The notes: generated from the letters alone by a model not told the origin. A stretch of 7,648 nt of DNA from Acidimicrobiia bacterium (GCA_013695075.1 JACDBE010000262.1:1-7648); one strand, 5' to 3'; counted from the first letter of the stretch, positions 1-5,159 are shown. A program made the numbers and translations.

Positions 1-34
1 TGAACGTCGATCCCTGCTCGAGATTGGTCGGGTG

Positions 35-40
35 TACCAT
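35..40 (+). promoter_or_regulatory. candidate -10 box of the tRNA-Pro gene
   Basis: TACCAT matches the actinobacterial -10 pattern TANNNT and ends 9 nt before the mature tRNA 5' end, a usual distance for a short-leader tRNA transcript. No convincing -35 hexamer is visible at the right spacing, and only 34 bases lie upstream in the window, so the call rests on position and one hexamer. Confidence 0.3.
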
Positions 41-49
41 GCACGGCAA

Positions 50-126
50 CGGGCTGTGGCGCAGCTTGGCAGCGCGCTTGACTGGGGGTCAAGAGGTCGC
101 CGGTTCAAATCCGGCCAGCCCGACCA
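50..126 (+). tRNA. tRNA-Pro (anticodon GGG), CCA encoded
   Basis: A full cloverleaf can be folded. The 7-bp acceptor stem is CGGGCTG (50-56) with CAGCCCG (116-122). The D-arm has a GCGC/GCGC stem. The anticodon stem CTTGA/TCAAG encloses the 7-nt loop CTGGGGG, which places GGG at positions 34-36 and so reads CCC/CCU proline codons. The T-arm is GCCGG-TTCAAAT-CCGGC. The discriminator is A123, and CCA is encoded at 124-126. Length is 77 nt including CCA. A C at the first position is typical of bacterial tRNA-Pro. tRNA genes are frequent integration sites and the next 2.3 kb holds decayed accessory DNA, but no second copy of the tRNA 3' end is visible in the window. Confidence 0.96.
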
Positions 127-183
127 CTCGAAGTTACGTGAGAGGACGCTGCCGCCGTCTCGGTGGCCGGTCTGGAGGTAATG

Positions 184-288
184 ATGGCAAACAAGGACAA
201 GGGCGGCAAGAGCACCAAGAAGGAAGCCACCCGCGACCTCAAGCAGAAGCGCCTCGACAAGAAGGCGAAGCGGGGCAAGCGGAGCTAG
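184..288 (+). CDS. small lysine-rich basic protein, 34 aa
   Basis: This short ORF starts 58 nt after the tRNA. A GGAGG Shine-Dalgarno at 174-178 lies 5 nt before ATG 184; a second ATG at 181 is in frame but only 2 nt from the SD, so 184 is preferred. The product begins MANKDKGGKSTKKEATRDLK and ends in a run of K and R residues (KKAKRGKRS). About 40% of residues are Lys or Arg, and there is no Cys, Trp, or hydrophobic segment, so it should be soluble and probably nucleic-acid or ribosome associated; that role is inference only. Very short Lys-rich proteins with similar starts occur in actinobacteria as hypothetical proteins, as far as I recall. It may be cotranscribed with the tRNA, because no clear terminator separates them. 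Confidence 0.65.
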   Translation: MANKDKGGKSTKKEATRDLKQKRLDKKAKRGKRS

Positions 289-317
289 GTCACTTGCTCG
301 TCGACGAGTTGGATCTC

Positions 318-341
318 GCCCAGGGGCCCCAGCTGCTGGGC
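318..341. terminator. hairpin after the lysine-rich ORF, possible terminator
   Basis: GCCCAG (318-323) pairs with CTGGGC (336-341). Inside it, CCCAGC/GCTGGG around T334 offers an alternative 6-bp stem. It lies 30 nt after the stop of the 34-aa ORF. No U-tract follows, which is common in high-GC actinobacteria but weakens the call. The same bases are downstream of the vapC relic on the other strand. Confidence 0.3.
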
Positions 342-353
342 CGTGTGCTCGCT

Positions 354-444
354 TCACGTCTGATGCCGCCGACGAAGAGCTACCGCTCGTCCTCCGATGG
401 TCGAGCCGTGCGAGAGGTCCTAGGTCAACACCGTCTGGCACGCC
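354..444 (-). pseudogene. vapC-type PIN toxin relic (C-terminal end only)
   Basis: Reading the minus strand directly after the antitoxin relic gives CQTVLT, a TAG stop, then DLSHGSTIGG. This matches the well-known C-terminal end of VapC PIN-domain toxins (pattern: hydrophobic-L-[ST]-E-D-L/M-x-x-G-x-x-[FI]-x-G). The TAG falls where the conserved Glu codon GAG is expected, consistent with a G-to-T change. The N-terminal ~110 residues of a PIN domain, including the first catalytic Asp (DTNV-like motif), are absent, so a large deletion removed most of the toxin while keeping its junction with the antitoxin. It cannot encode a nuclease. The match is short, but its position right behind a VapB relic makes it persuasive. 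Confidence 0.55.
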
Positions 445-642
445 CTACCGGTCATGCAGCTCGTCGCGGGCCCACGTTCTACCCTAGGGACCGCTTGATG
501 CTCCGGAACGCGCCTCGATCTCCAAGAACCTCCCGATGGTCTCGAGGCACCCTGTCGACCTGCATAGTCCGAGAGGTACTGGCGCACGACGGCGTTCACG
601 GAGGTCCCCTGCTGCACCGCACGGATCCGGACGACCTGCCAT
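445..642 (-). pseudogene. vapB-type ribbon-helix-helix antitoxin relic
   Basis: An ATG (642-640) with GGAGG 8 nt upstream (655-651) opens the locus. One base later the frame shifts to a segment reading VRIRAVQQGTSVNAVVRQYL then SDYAG, which is the helix-turn-helix part of RHH antitoxins. The N-terminal beta strand is shortened. A second shift gives ETIGRFLEIEARSGASSGP, an internal TAG, then GRTWARDELHDR and TAG at 447-445; W-[TA]-R-[DE]-E-L-[YH]-D-R is the classic C-terminus of VapB. A normal VapB is about 75-85 aa, which fits the space. At least two frameshifts and one stop make it non-functional as an antitoxin. The intact start and SD could still yield a short out-of-frame peptide. VapB normally neutralises VapC and represses its own promoter. 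Confidence 0.7.
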
Positions 643-679
643 GATCTGAACCTCCACCGGTCGATTGCTGCGGGCTTAC

Positions 680-696
680 CCGGCCATCATGGCCGG
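680..696. promoter_or_regulatory. 17-nt perfect palindrome upstream of the vapB relic
   Basis: CCGGCCAT-C-ATGGCCGG is a perfect inverted repeat with a 1-nt centre, too tight to fold as an RNA hairpin, so a protein-binding dyad is more likely. It lies 38 nt upstream of the vapB relic ATG on the minus strand, where RHH antitoxins usually bind inverted repeats to autoregulate. It may be the fossil operator of that locus. Chance or an unrelated operator cannot be excluded. Confidence 0.4.
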
Positions 697-818
697 TCGT
701 TTGCAACCACCGGTGCAGCCTGCCCTTCATGTTCGCAATGGCCCTGATCGTTGAGAAGATTCCCGCGGCGATGCGAGCGGATAGCTACGATTCGGCCTCC
801 GAGCGATAGAGGATCCGC
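697..818 (+). other. intergenic stretch with a short unrecognised ORF
   Basis: An ATG at 729 opens a 26-codon frame reading MFAMALIVEKIPAAMRADSY then DSASER and TAG at 807-809, just before the next gene. There is no Shine-Dalgarno. The peptide resembles no family I know. It could be a gene fragment or chance. No RNA gene or clear promoter is visible here. Confidence 0.2.
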
Positions 819-1099
819 GTGCCCGACGACCAGACACCTGAACCGACTCCACTACCTGAACCGGTCGGAGATGGGACCGTTGAGCCAGGGACCGAGCCCC
901 AGAAAACCAGACACAAACACGCCGCAACCCCCAGCAACGGCAACGGATCCGACCACTCAACAAACGAAACGTCCGGTTAGTTGAGGCGACTGCGTTCGCG
1001 TCGGCGGTGAGGACGTACTTCGCCGAGTTGCCGGAGGCGTCGCGAGGGTCTGGGTTGGCGTTGCTGGCCGGGGCGTTGGCCAGGCTGGAACTGAGTTGA
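819..1099 (+). pseudogene. unknown gene, probable one-base frameshift near 977
   Basis: GTG 819 is preceded by AGAGGA (SD-like) and opens a Pro/Glu/Thr-rich, acidic, probably disordered N-terminus (VPDDQTPEPTPLPEP...) that stops at TAG 978-980 after 53 codons. Shifting frame by restoring one T at GGTTAG (about 975-979) joins it smoothly as ...NETSG-LVEATAFASAVRTYF... to an alanine/leucine-rich amphipathic helix segment ending LLAGALARLELS and TGA at 1097-1099. The joined protein would be 93 aa. Support for a real gene: both halves have high-GC codon use, and the stop lies 13 nt before the hairpin shared with the convergent radical SAM gene. I do not recognise the family. The shift may be a true mutation or a sequencing error in a T run; two unrelated short ORFs are also possible. 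Confidence 0.4.
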
Positions 1100-1112
1100 G
1101 CTTCTGTTTCCC

Positions 1113-1136
1113 CCTCGCCAGATCGTTTCCCCTCCC
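1113..1136 (+). terminator. left arm of the IS-split bidirectional terminator hairpin
   Basis: TCGTTTCCCCTCCC (1123-1136) is the exact reverse complement of GGGAGGGGAAACGA at 2460-2473. A further outer pair, CCTCGC (1113-1118) with GCGAGG (2479-2484), flanks a 4/5-nt internal loop. Before the IS inserted, the two arms were separated only by TTTT. The hairpin lay 13 nt after the stop of the upstream plus-strand gene and 16 nt beyond the stop of the minus-strand radical SAM gene, which suits a bidirectional terminator of convergent genes. The IS now separates the arms by 1.3 kb. Confidence 0.65.
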
Positions 1137-1142
1137 TTTTGG
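1135..1142 (+). repeat. target site duplication, left copy (CCTTTTGG)
   Basis: This is identical to 2454-2461. Eight bp is the usual ISL3-family duplication length. The direct repeat can be read as 11 bp (CCCTTTTGGGA), so the exact IS edges can slide by a few bases. The 8-bp reading chosen here makes both terminal repeats start with G and align without gaps. Confidence 0.75.
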
Positions 1143-1166
1143 GACTCTCCTGCCGTATCCGTGGGT
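1143..1166 (+). repeat. IS left terminal inverted repeat
   Basis: This pairs with 2430-2453 at 19 of 24 positions: GACTCTCCTGC....TCCGTGGGT versus GGCTCTCCTGC....TCCGTGGGT after reverse complementing the right end. Mismatches are position 2 and the central four bases. Confidence 0.8.
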
Positions 1167-1251
1167 GGTTGGGGTCGATCCGCGGGTGCACCCCGTCCGC
1201 CGTTTACGTTTCGGTGCTGTTCAACGGCTCCGAGACGGAAGGCAGGACGGG

Positions 1252-2430
1252 GTGCAAGGTAGGAGACTATGGCAGCGGTTGTTGGCGTTGTCGGCCACGA
1301 CGATCGAGAGTGTGCGTATCGATGGCGACGCGGTGACGGTGGCGGTGCGCCCGCATCGCAGTGTGCAGCGTTGTTGCGGGCTGTGGTCGTCGATCCCCGT
1401 GGTATGACCGTGGTGAGGGTCGACGGCGGTGGCGGAGCCTGGATCTGGGTATCTGTCAGGTGTGGCTCGAAGCGGACGCTCCTCGGGTGCAGTGCCGGGT
1501 TCACGGTCCAACGGTGATCGGGGTGCCGTGGGCCCGTCACGGCGCTGGTCATACCCGGCACTTCGATGACACGGTTGCCTGGTTGGCGGTGCAGTGCTCC
1601 AAGACGGCTGTCACCGAGCTGATGCGTATCGCGTGGCGGACCGTGGGTTCGATCATCACCCGGGTGCGGGTCGACATTGACGCTCGTGTCGACCGTCTCG
1701 ACGGGTTGCGACGGATCGGGATCGATGAGGTGTCGTGGAAACGGAACCACCGGTACCTGACCGTTGTCGTCGATCATGACACCGGCCGGTTGGTGTGGGC
1801 GGCGGTGGGCCGTAACGAAGCGACGCTACGCCGCTTCTTCGACCAGCTCGGCGACCAACGCAGCTGCCTGATCACGCCCGTGTCGGCCGATGCTGCCCCC
1901 TGGATCGCGGCGGTGGTGGCGGAGCGGTGCCCAACGGCGGTGCAGTGCGTCGACCCGTTTCATATCGTGCAGGGGGCGACCGAAGCCCTCGACGAGGAGC
2001 GCCGGGCCGCCTGGAACGACGCTAGGGCCGTTGCCCGCACCGAGGCTCGCCGTCCGGCGGGCCGGCCGCCACGGGGACGCACCGCAACGCGGACACCGGC
2101 AAGCCCGGGTCCTCAAACACGCCCGCTACGCAACCGTGTTTGCGCTCAAAGGCCGAGCCGGCAAGGAGGCCCTCGACCGCTGGGTCATCTGGGCCCGCCG
2201 CTGCCGGATCCCCATCTTCGTTGCCCTGCAACGACGGATCGTCACACACCGCGCCGCCATCGACGCCTCCCTCGACAACGGGCTCTCCAACGCCCTCATC
2301 GAATCAATCAACGCCAAGATCCGGGCTCCTCACCCGCATCGCCTACGGGTTCAAGAACCCCGAAGCCCTCATCGCCCTCGCCTTCCTCGCCCTCGGCGGC
2401 CACCGACCCCCACTCCCCGGCCGAACATGA
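1252..2430 (+). pseudogene. ISL3-family transposase (DDE), frameshifted and internally deleted
   Basis: This would cut and join the IS ends. GTG 1252, with SD-like GGCAGGA just upstream, opens an N-terminal region (LLALSATTIESVRIDGDAV) leading to the zf-ISL3 zinc ribbon. Its first CxxC (RCCG-CGRRSPWYDRG) is broken by one extra base near 1381. The DDE core follows in the next frame: IGIDEVSWKRNHRYLTVVVD (first Asp), then CVDPFHIVQ (second Asp). One extra G in 2073-2076 shifts to the frame of DAPQRGHRQARVLKHARYA. RYA then joins directly to TVFALKGRAGKEALDRW, where relatives have about 50 more residues (in-frame deletion near 2135). NALIESINAKIR holds the catalytic Glu. One extra G near 2323-2325 shifts to LLTRIAYGFKNPEALIALA and the C-terminus HRPPLPGR-T, with TGA at 2428-2430. 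All three shifts are +1 bases next to G runs. Confidence 0.88.
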
Positions 2431-2453
2431 CCCACGGAAGGAGCAGGAGAGCC
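2430..2453 (-). repeat. IS right terminal inverted repeat
   Basis: This is the reverse complement partner of 1143-1166. It overlaps the transposase TGA stop by one base and is followed immediately by the right copy of CCTTTTGG. Confidence 0.8.
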
Positions 2454-2461
2454 CCTTTTGG
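2454..2461 (+). repeat. target site duplication, right copy (CCTTTTGG)
   Basis: This is an exact copy of 1135-1142 adjoining the right IS end. Its TTTT core was the loop of the pre-insertion hairpin. Confidence 0.75.
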
Positions 2462-2484
2462 GAGGGGAAACGAGCAAAGCGAGG
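2460..2484 (+). terminator. right arm of the IS-split bidirectional terminator hairpin
   Basis: GGGAGGGGAAACGA (2460-2473) and GCGAGG (2479-2484) complement the left arm at 1113-1136. It sits 16 nt beyond the stop codon of the radical SAM gene on the minus strand, so that gene's transcript now runs into the IS rather than meeting a complete hairpin. Confidence 0.6.
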
Positions 2485-2500
2485 CGGGTAGGGGATCGGG

Positions 2501-3514
2501 CTACTCGCCGAGGGTCAGCTGGCGAGGGGAGGGAGGAGTACGGGTCGCTGGCGGGCGGCGGCGGGGACGGACGGAAACATCGCCGCCGGCAGCGTGGGTC
2601 AGACGGCGCACTAGGGCCGACAGGCGGCGTTGCTCGGCGGTGGGGGCGTAGGAACGGGTGCCGTACCACTCCCCGTAGCGCTCGGTGAGCTCGGGGTGGT
2701 GCCGATCGATCCAGTCCAGGAAGTGGCGGCGGAGACCCGGCTTGAGATGGAGCAGGACACATCCGACGCTCACCGCTCCGGCTTCGACGGCGGCGGCGAC
2801 CACGGCCCCGATCTGTCGGGGCGAGTCCGACATCCCGGGGAGGATCGGACCGATCAGCACCCCGCTGCGGATCCCGGCCCGGTTGAGCCGAGCTACCGCC
2901 TCGATGCGTTTCCGGGGATGGGTTGTCCCCGGCTCGGTCTCTCGCCACACCGCCTCATCGAGGGTGCCCACCGAGAAGTCGACCCTCACCTGGGTGCGAG
3001 CGGCGGCGGCGGTGAGGACATCCACGTCGCGCAGCACCAGCGGTGACTTGGTGAGGATGGAGAACGGGTTGGCTCGCTGCCCCAACACCTCGATGACGCC
3101 CCGGGTCAGCCGGTAGCGCCCCTCCGCGGCCTGGTAGGGATCGGTGTTGGTGCCCATGGCGATGAGCTGGCCACCCCACCGGTGCGGCGCCGTCTCGGCT
3201 CGCACCACGTCGACGGCGTTTACCTTGACCACGATCTTGGTCTCGAAGTCCGTCCCCAATCCCAGCCCCAGGTACTCGTGGGTGGGCCGGGCGAAGCAGT
3301 ACGTGCAGGCGCGCGAACAGCCCCGGTAGACGTTGATGGTGTGGGAGAAGCGGAGGCCTCCGGGCTGCTTGAGCGTGTTGACGATGCGCTTGGCCTCGAC
3401 CTCGAGGAACTCCAGCCCCTGGTACCGACCGGCGCCGACCCGGTGTTGAGCCTGGTCGATGATGCGGAGCTGGGGGTTGGGGAGATCGGCGATCTGCCAG
3501 CGCAGTTGGGACAT
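2501..3514 (-). CDS. Rv2578c-type radical SAM protein, 337 aa
   Basis: This is a radical S-adenosylmethionine enzyme; its substrate is unknown to me. The 4Fe-4S cluster motif C-x3-C-x2-C is at C66, C70 and C73 (GCSRACTYCFARPTHEYL), in the SplB-like context of a YRGC lead-in and FARPTHEY after the third Cys. AMGTNTDPYQAAEGRYRLTR and ILTKSPLVLRD are also characteristic of this group, followed by the alternating strands and helices of a partial TIM barrel (DFSVGTLDE, GVLIGPILPGMSDS). The C-terminal ~25 residues are Pro/Arg rich. Length is near the family norm. The start is well bounded: an in-frame TAG lies only 9 nt before ATG 3514. No SD is present, but TAGGGT lies 6 nt upstream, suggesting a leaderless mRNA. 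It is divergent from the DinB-like gene. Annotation as spore photolyase would be wrong without other evidence. Confidence 0.9.
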   Translation of the reverse strand: MSQLRWQIADLPNPQLRIIDQAQHRVGAGRYQGLEFLEVEAKRIVNTLKQPGGLRFSHTINVYRGCSRACTYCFARPTHEYLGLGLGTDFETKIVVKVNAVDVVRAETAPHRWGGQLIAMGTNTDPYQAAEGRYRLTRGVIEVLGQRANPFSILTKSPLVLRDVDVLTAAAARTQVRVDFSVGTLDEAVWRETEPGTTHPRKRIEAVARLNRAGIRSGVLIGPILPGMSDSPRQIGAVVAAAVEAGAVSVGCVLLHLKPGLRRHFLDWIDRHHPELTERYGEWYGTRSYAPTAEQRRLSALVRRLTHAAGGDVSVRPRRRPPATRTPPSPRQLTLGE

Positions 3515-3520
3515 AGCGAT

Positions 3521-3526
3521 ACCCTA
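3521..3526 (-). promoter_or_regulatory. candidate -10 box for the radical SAM gene (leaderless)
   Basis: On the minus strand TAGGGT fits TANNNT and is 6 nt from ATG 3514, so transcription would start at or next to the start codon. There is no SD between them. The -35 is not recognisable. Confidence 0.4.
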
Positions 3527-3618
3527 GCCGAACACACGTTCGATGCTGGCCTCGCCGAAGCGGCGGGCTGAATCAGCTGCCCAGCTCGATCGGATCGGCC
3601 ACTGCCGAGAACCGCCGG

Positions 3619-3624
3619 TACAAT
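3619..3624 (+). promoter_or_regulatory. candidate -10 box for the DinB-like gene (leaderless)
   Basis: TACAAT is a near-perfect -10 hexamer ending 7 nt before ATG 3632, which puts the expected transcription start on the A of the ATG. No SD is present. A consensus -35 is lacking. Confidence 0.5.
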
Positions 3625-3631
3625 TTCGCAG

Positions 3632-4297
3632 ATGCCGATACGCACCGTCATTCAGCACGGCCCGAAAGGAAAGAGGGTCGTCGCCTTTGCCATCGACTGG
3701 CCAGGCTGGAGTCGCGGCGCTAAGACCGCCGAAGCCGCCGTCGACACGCTCGAGGCATACCGCGCGCGATACCGCACGGTAGCCCGCCACGCCGGCCTCG
3801 AGTCCGAGTTCGATGCCGCCGGCGCCCTCGATATCGTGGAGGACGAAGTCGGCGTCGGGTCGACCGACTTCTGGGGTATTTCCTTCGCCGCGTCCTCCTT
3901 GGAGCAGGGACCGATGCCGGACGAGGAGCTCGAGCGCAAGCTCGCGCTGCTCGAGGCGGCCTGGCGCGTCTTCGACGACGTCGGCGCGCGCGTCTCGCCC
4001 GAGATGATGAAGGGCCCTCGCGGGGGCGGTCGCGACCGTGACGAGATCATCGCCCACACCTTCGGTACCGAGGGGGGTGACTTCGCCAAGAAGATCGGGG
4101 TGCCCACCCCTCGAGAAGTCATGCTTACGCCCAAGGGACTCCGTACTCACCGCCAGCGGTACCTCGCCGCATTCCGCGAGTACAACGAAGCTGGGAAGAA
4201 GGCTGGCCGAAGCTGGACGCTCCCGTTCCTCCTCCGCCATACCGCCTATCACGTCCTCGATCACGCCTGGGAGATGGAGGACAAGGACCTTTCCTAG
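3632..4297 (+). CDS. DinB-like conserved hypothetical protein, 221 aa
   Basis: Function is not established. The N-terminus (MPIRTVIQHGPKGKRVVAFA, DWPGWSRGAKTAEAAVDTLE) resembles the beta-beta-beta-alpha HicB-like fold, in which F-x-x-D-x-P-G is followed by an alpha helix of TxEEA type. The C-terminal half reads as helices with LRHTAYHVLDHAWEMED at the end; H203, H207 and H211 are spaced by four, so they lie on one helix face. With H142 (IIAHTFGTEGGDF) they could form a metal site like that of DinB/YfiT-type four-helix bundles. The middle contains GSTDFWGISFA and KGPRGGGRDRD, conserved-looking signatures I recall from actinobacterial hypothetical proteins. Start ATG 3632 is the first in frame after a good -10 and would be leaderless. 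It is soluble, with no membrane segment, and stands alone between the divergent radical SAM gene and a gene-poor stretch. Confidence 0.8.
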   Translation: MPIRTVIQHGPKGKRVVAFAIDWPGWSRGAKTAEAAVDTLEAYRARYRTVARHAGLESEFDAAGALDIVEDEVGVGSTDFWGISFAASSLEQGPMPDEELERKLALLEAAWRVFDDVGARVSPEMMKGPRGGGRDRDEIIAHTFGTEGGDFAKKIGVPTPREVMLTPKGLRTHRQRYLAAFREYNEAGKKAGRSWTLPFLLRHTAYHVLDHAWEMEDKDLS

Positions 4298-4309
4298 CTC
4301 CTGTGGAGC
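4297..4309 (+). terminator. small hairpin at the stop of the DinB-like gene
   Basis: GCTCC-TGT-GGAGC is a 5-bp perfect stem starting on the last base of the TAG stop. It is short and lacks a U-tract, so it is only a weak terminator candidate. Confidence 0.25.
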
Positions 4310-4489
4310 CGGGAGGTAGCGCGTGTAGCCGGGAACGTCAGCGCGGATGCGGCCGGACAGCGGACGTTGGGCACATTGGCGGTTGCGGTGTGGCTGCGGG
4401 GACGGTGGCAGGGGAGAAGATGCGATGAGCGGATTTCGCCCTCCTCGGCGGACGATGAACGCCTCGCTGCGGGCACCCTGCCGGACATC
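4310..4489. other. stretch with no recognisable gene
   Basis: Open frames exist on both strands, but none shows a family signature, plausible start with SD, or high-GC coding bias that holds along its length. It may be the eroded edge of the beta-propeller relic on its right. Confidence 0.4.
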
Positions 4490-4511
4490 CCGTGACCTCG
4501 TCTGGTCACGG
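4490..4511. terminator. 8-bp hairpin at the end of the beta-propeller relic
   Basis: CCGTGACC-TCGTCT-GGTCACGG is a perfect 8-bp stem with a 6-nt loop. On the minus strand it begins exactly at a TGA (4508-4506) that closes the last recognisable frame of the relic (SAIGLALP-stop), a usual position for an intrinsic terminator, though no U-run follows. Confidence 0.45.
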
Positions 4512-5060
4512 TAAGGCGAGGCCGATGGCCGAGCGGTCTCCCGGTCGGGACCACGGCGAACCCTGACGTGATGGCGGCTCGATCAACGACACGAGCGGGT
4601 GAAATCCACGACCACAGCTGGGAACCATCGGCGAGGTCGAACGCCACGAGGCCAGAGATAGTGGTCATGATGACAGTGCCGTCCTGTATGGCAGCGCCAG
4701 CAGGTGACTCCTCTAGGACGCCTTGCTCGACGAACACCGTGGCGCTCGCGCTCGCCGGATCGACGCGGAGGATGCTTCGTTCCCATCTGTCCACATGGTG
4801 CCCAGGGAGACCGGTGCGTCACCGTCGGGAGTCATGACAAGCGGTCAGCGAGATGGTCCCTCTCGTCATCGACGAGAACCTGGTCGCCGCTCGACAGACA
4901 CGAGGCGAGCCCCCCGATCACCTCTCGTCGCCATAGCAACGTTGGTCCGTCCGGCGGCGTGGTGCCTTCCGCCACCGGCCTCGGAGTCTCCCCTCGCAAC
5001 CACAGGCTCACCCCACCGAGGGCAACCACCTTGAGGAAGGCGATGTGGTCGCAGCCACCG
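4506..5060 (-). pseudogene. membrane-anchored PQQ-like beta-propeller protein relic
   Basis: Minus-strand frames strung together resemble one protein. A hydrophobic anchor (IAFLKVVALGGVSLWLRGE) is followed by a Pro/Glu linker (TPRPVAEGTTPPDGP). The first blade strand is LLWRREVIGGLASCLSSGDQ then VLVDDE, up to a TGA at 4834-4832. The next frame gives TPDGDAPVSLGTMWTDGN. A shift near 4780 gives SILRVDPASASATVFVEQG and then IQDGTVIMTTISGLVAFDLA then DGSQLWSW, the hallmark PQQ/PQQ-like repeat (G-L-V-A-x-D-x-x-D-G-x-x-L-W). The end is SAIGLALP. At least three frame changes are needed and only about 180 residues remain, whereas full propellers need 300 or more, so it is degraded and internally deleted. 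The original would have been an outward-facing propeller anchored by one helix. It lies downstream of clpP in the same direction. Both edges are approximate. Confidence 0.45.
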
Positions 5061-5159
5061 CACCGCTGGGGCGCCGCTGGGGTGCCGCTGTCGAGCCATC
5101 GAGAGTTGGACCAGCTCCCCCGTCGTCGCCGGCGGCGCGCAGCTGGATGAACCAGCCGA

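Larger units (their letters stand above)
1143..2453 (+). mobile_element. ISL3-family insertion sequence, 1311 bp, transposase decayed
   Basis: The element is bounded by 24-bp imperfect inverted repeats (1143-1166 and 2430-2453) and an 8-bp direct repeat CCTTTTGG. The ends begin GACTCTCCTGC and GGCTCTCCTGC, close to the GGCTCT-type termini typical of ISL3 elements. It contains a single plus-strand transposase gene whose TGA stop lies at the inner edge of the right repeat. The length is slightly below that of intact relatives with full transposases (roughly 1.4-1.5 kb), which agrees with an internal deletion of about 150 bp in the transposase. The ends look intact, so it could in principle be moved by a related transposase acting in trans. 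Confidence 0.85.

Noticed and set aside
50..126. tRNA-derived att site with a second copy downstream
   Set aside because: I searched by eye for the T-arm and acceptor 3' sequence elsewhere in the window and found no repeat; no integrase gene is present.
24..644. 206-codon open frame on the plus strand
   Set aside because: It runs through the tRNA, out of frame through the 34-aa ORF, and antisense to the vapBC relic; composition is Arg/Pro/Gly noise with no family signature.
977..1777. 266-codon open frame on the minus strand
   Set aside because: It is antisense to the unknown plus gene and the transposase and crosses the IS left end; its Pro/His/Arg-rich content is a high-GC artefact.
1252..2430. 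programmed frameshifting of the transposase
   Set aside because: Three separate shifts in the same sense plus a deletion are needed, and none has a slippery heptamer with a downstream structure; ISL3 transposases are normally a single frame.
3524..4264. 246-codon minus-strand frame over the DinB-like gene
   Set aside because: The plus-strand frame has recognisable conserved segments, a promoter and sensible codon bias; the minus frame is its shadow.
4704..5150. 148-codon plus-strand frame over the propeller relic
   Set aside because: It is Arg/Ser/Pro-rich without motif or SD; the minus strand carries the PQQ-like repeat signatures.
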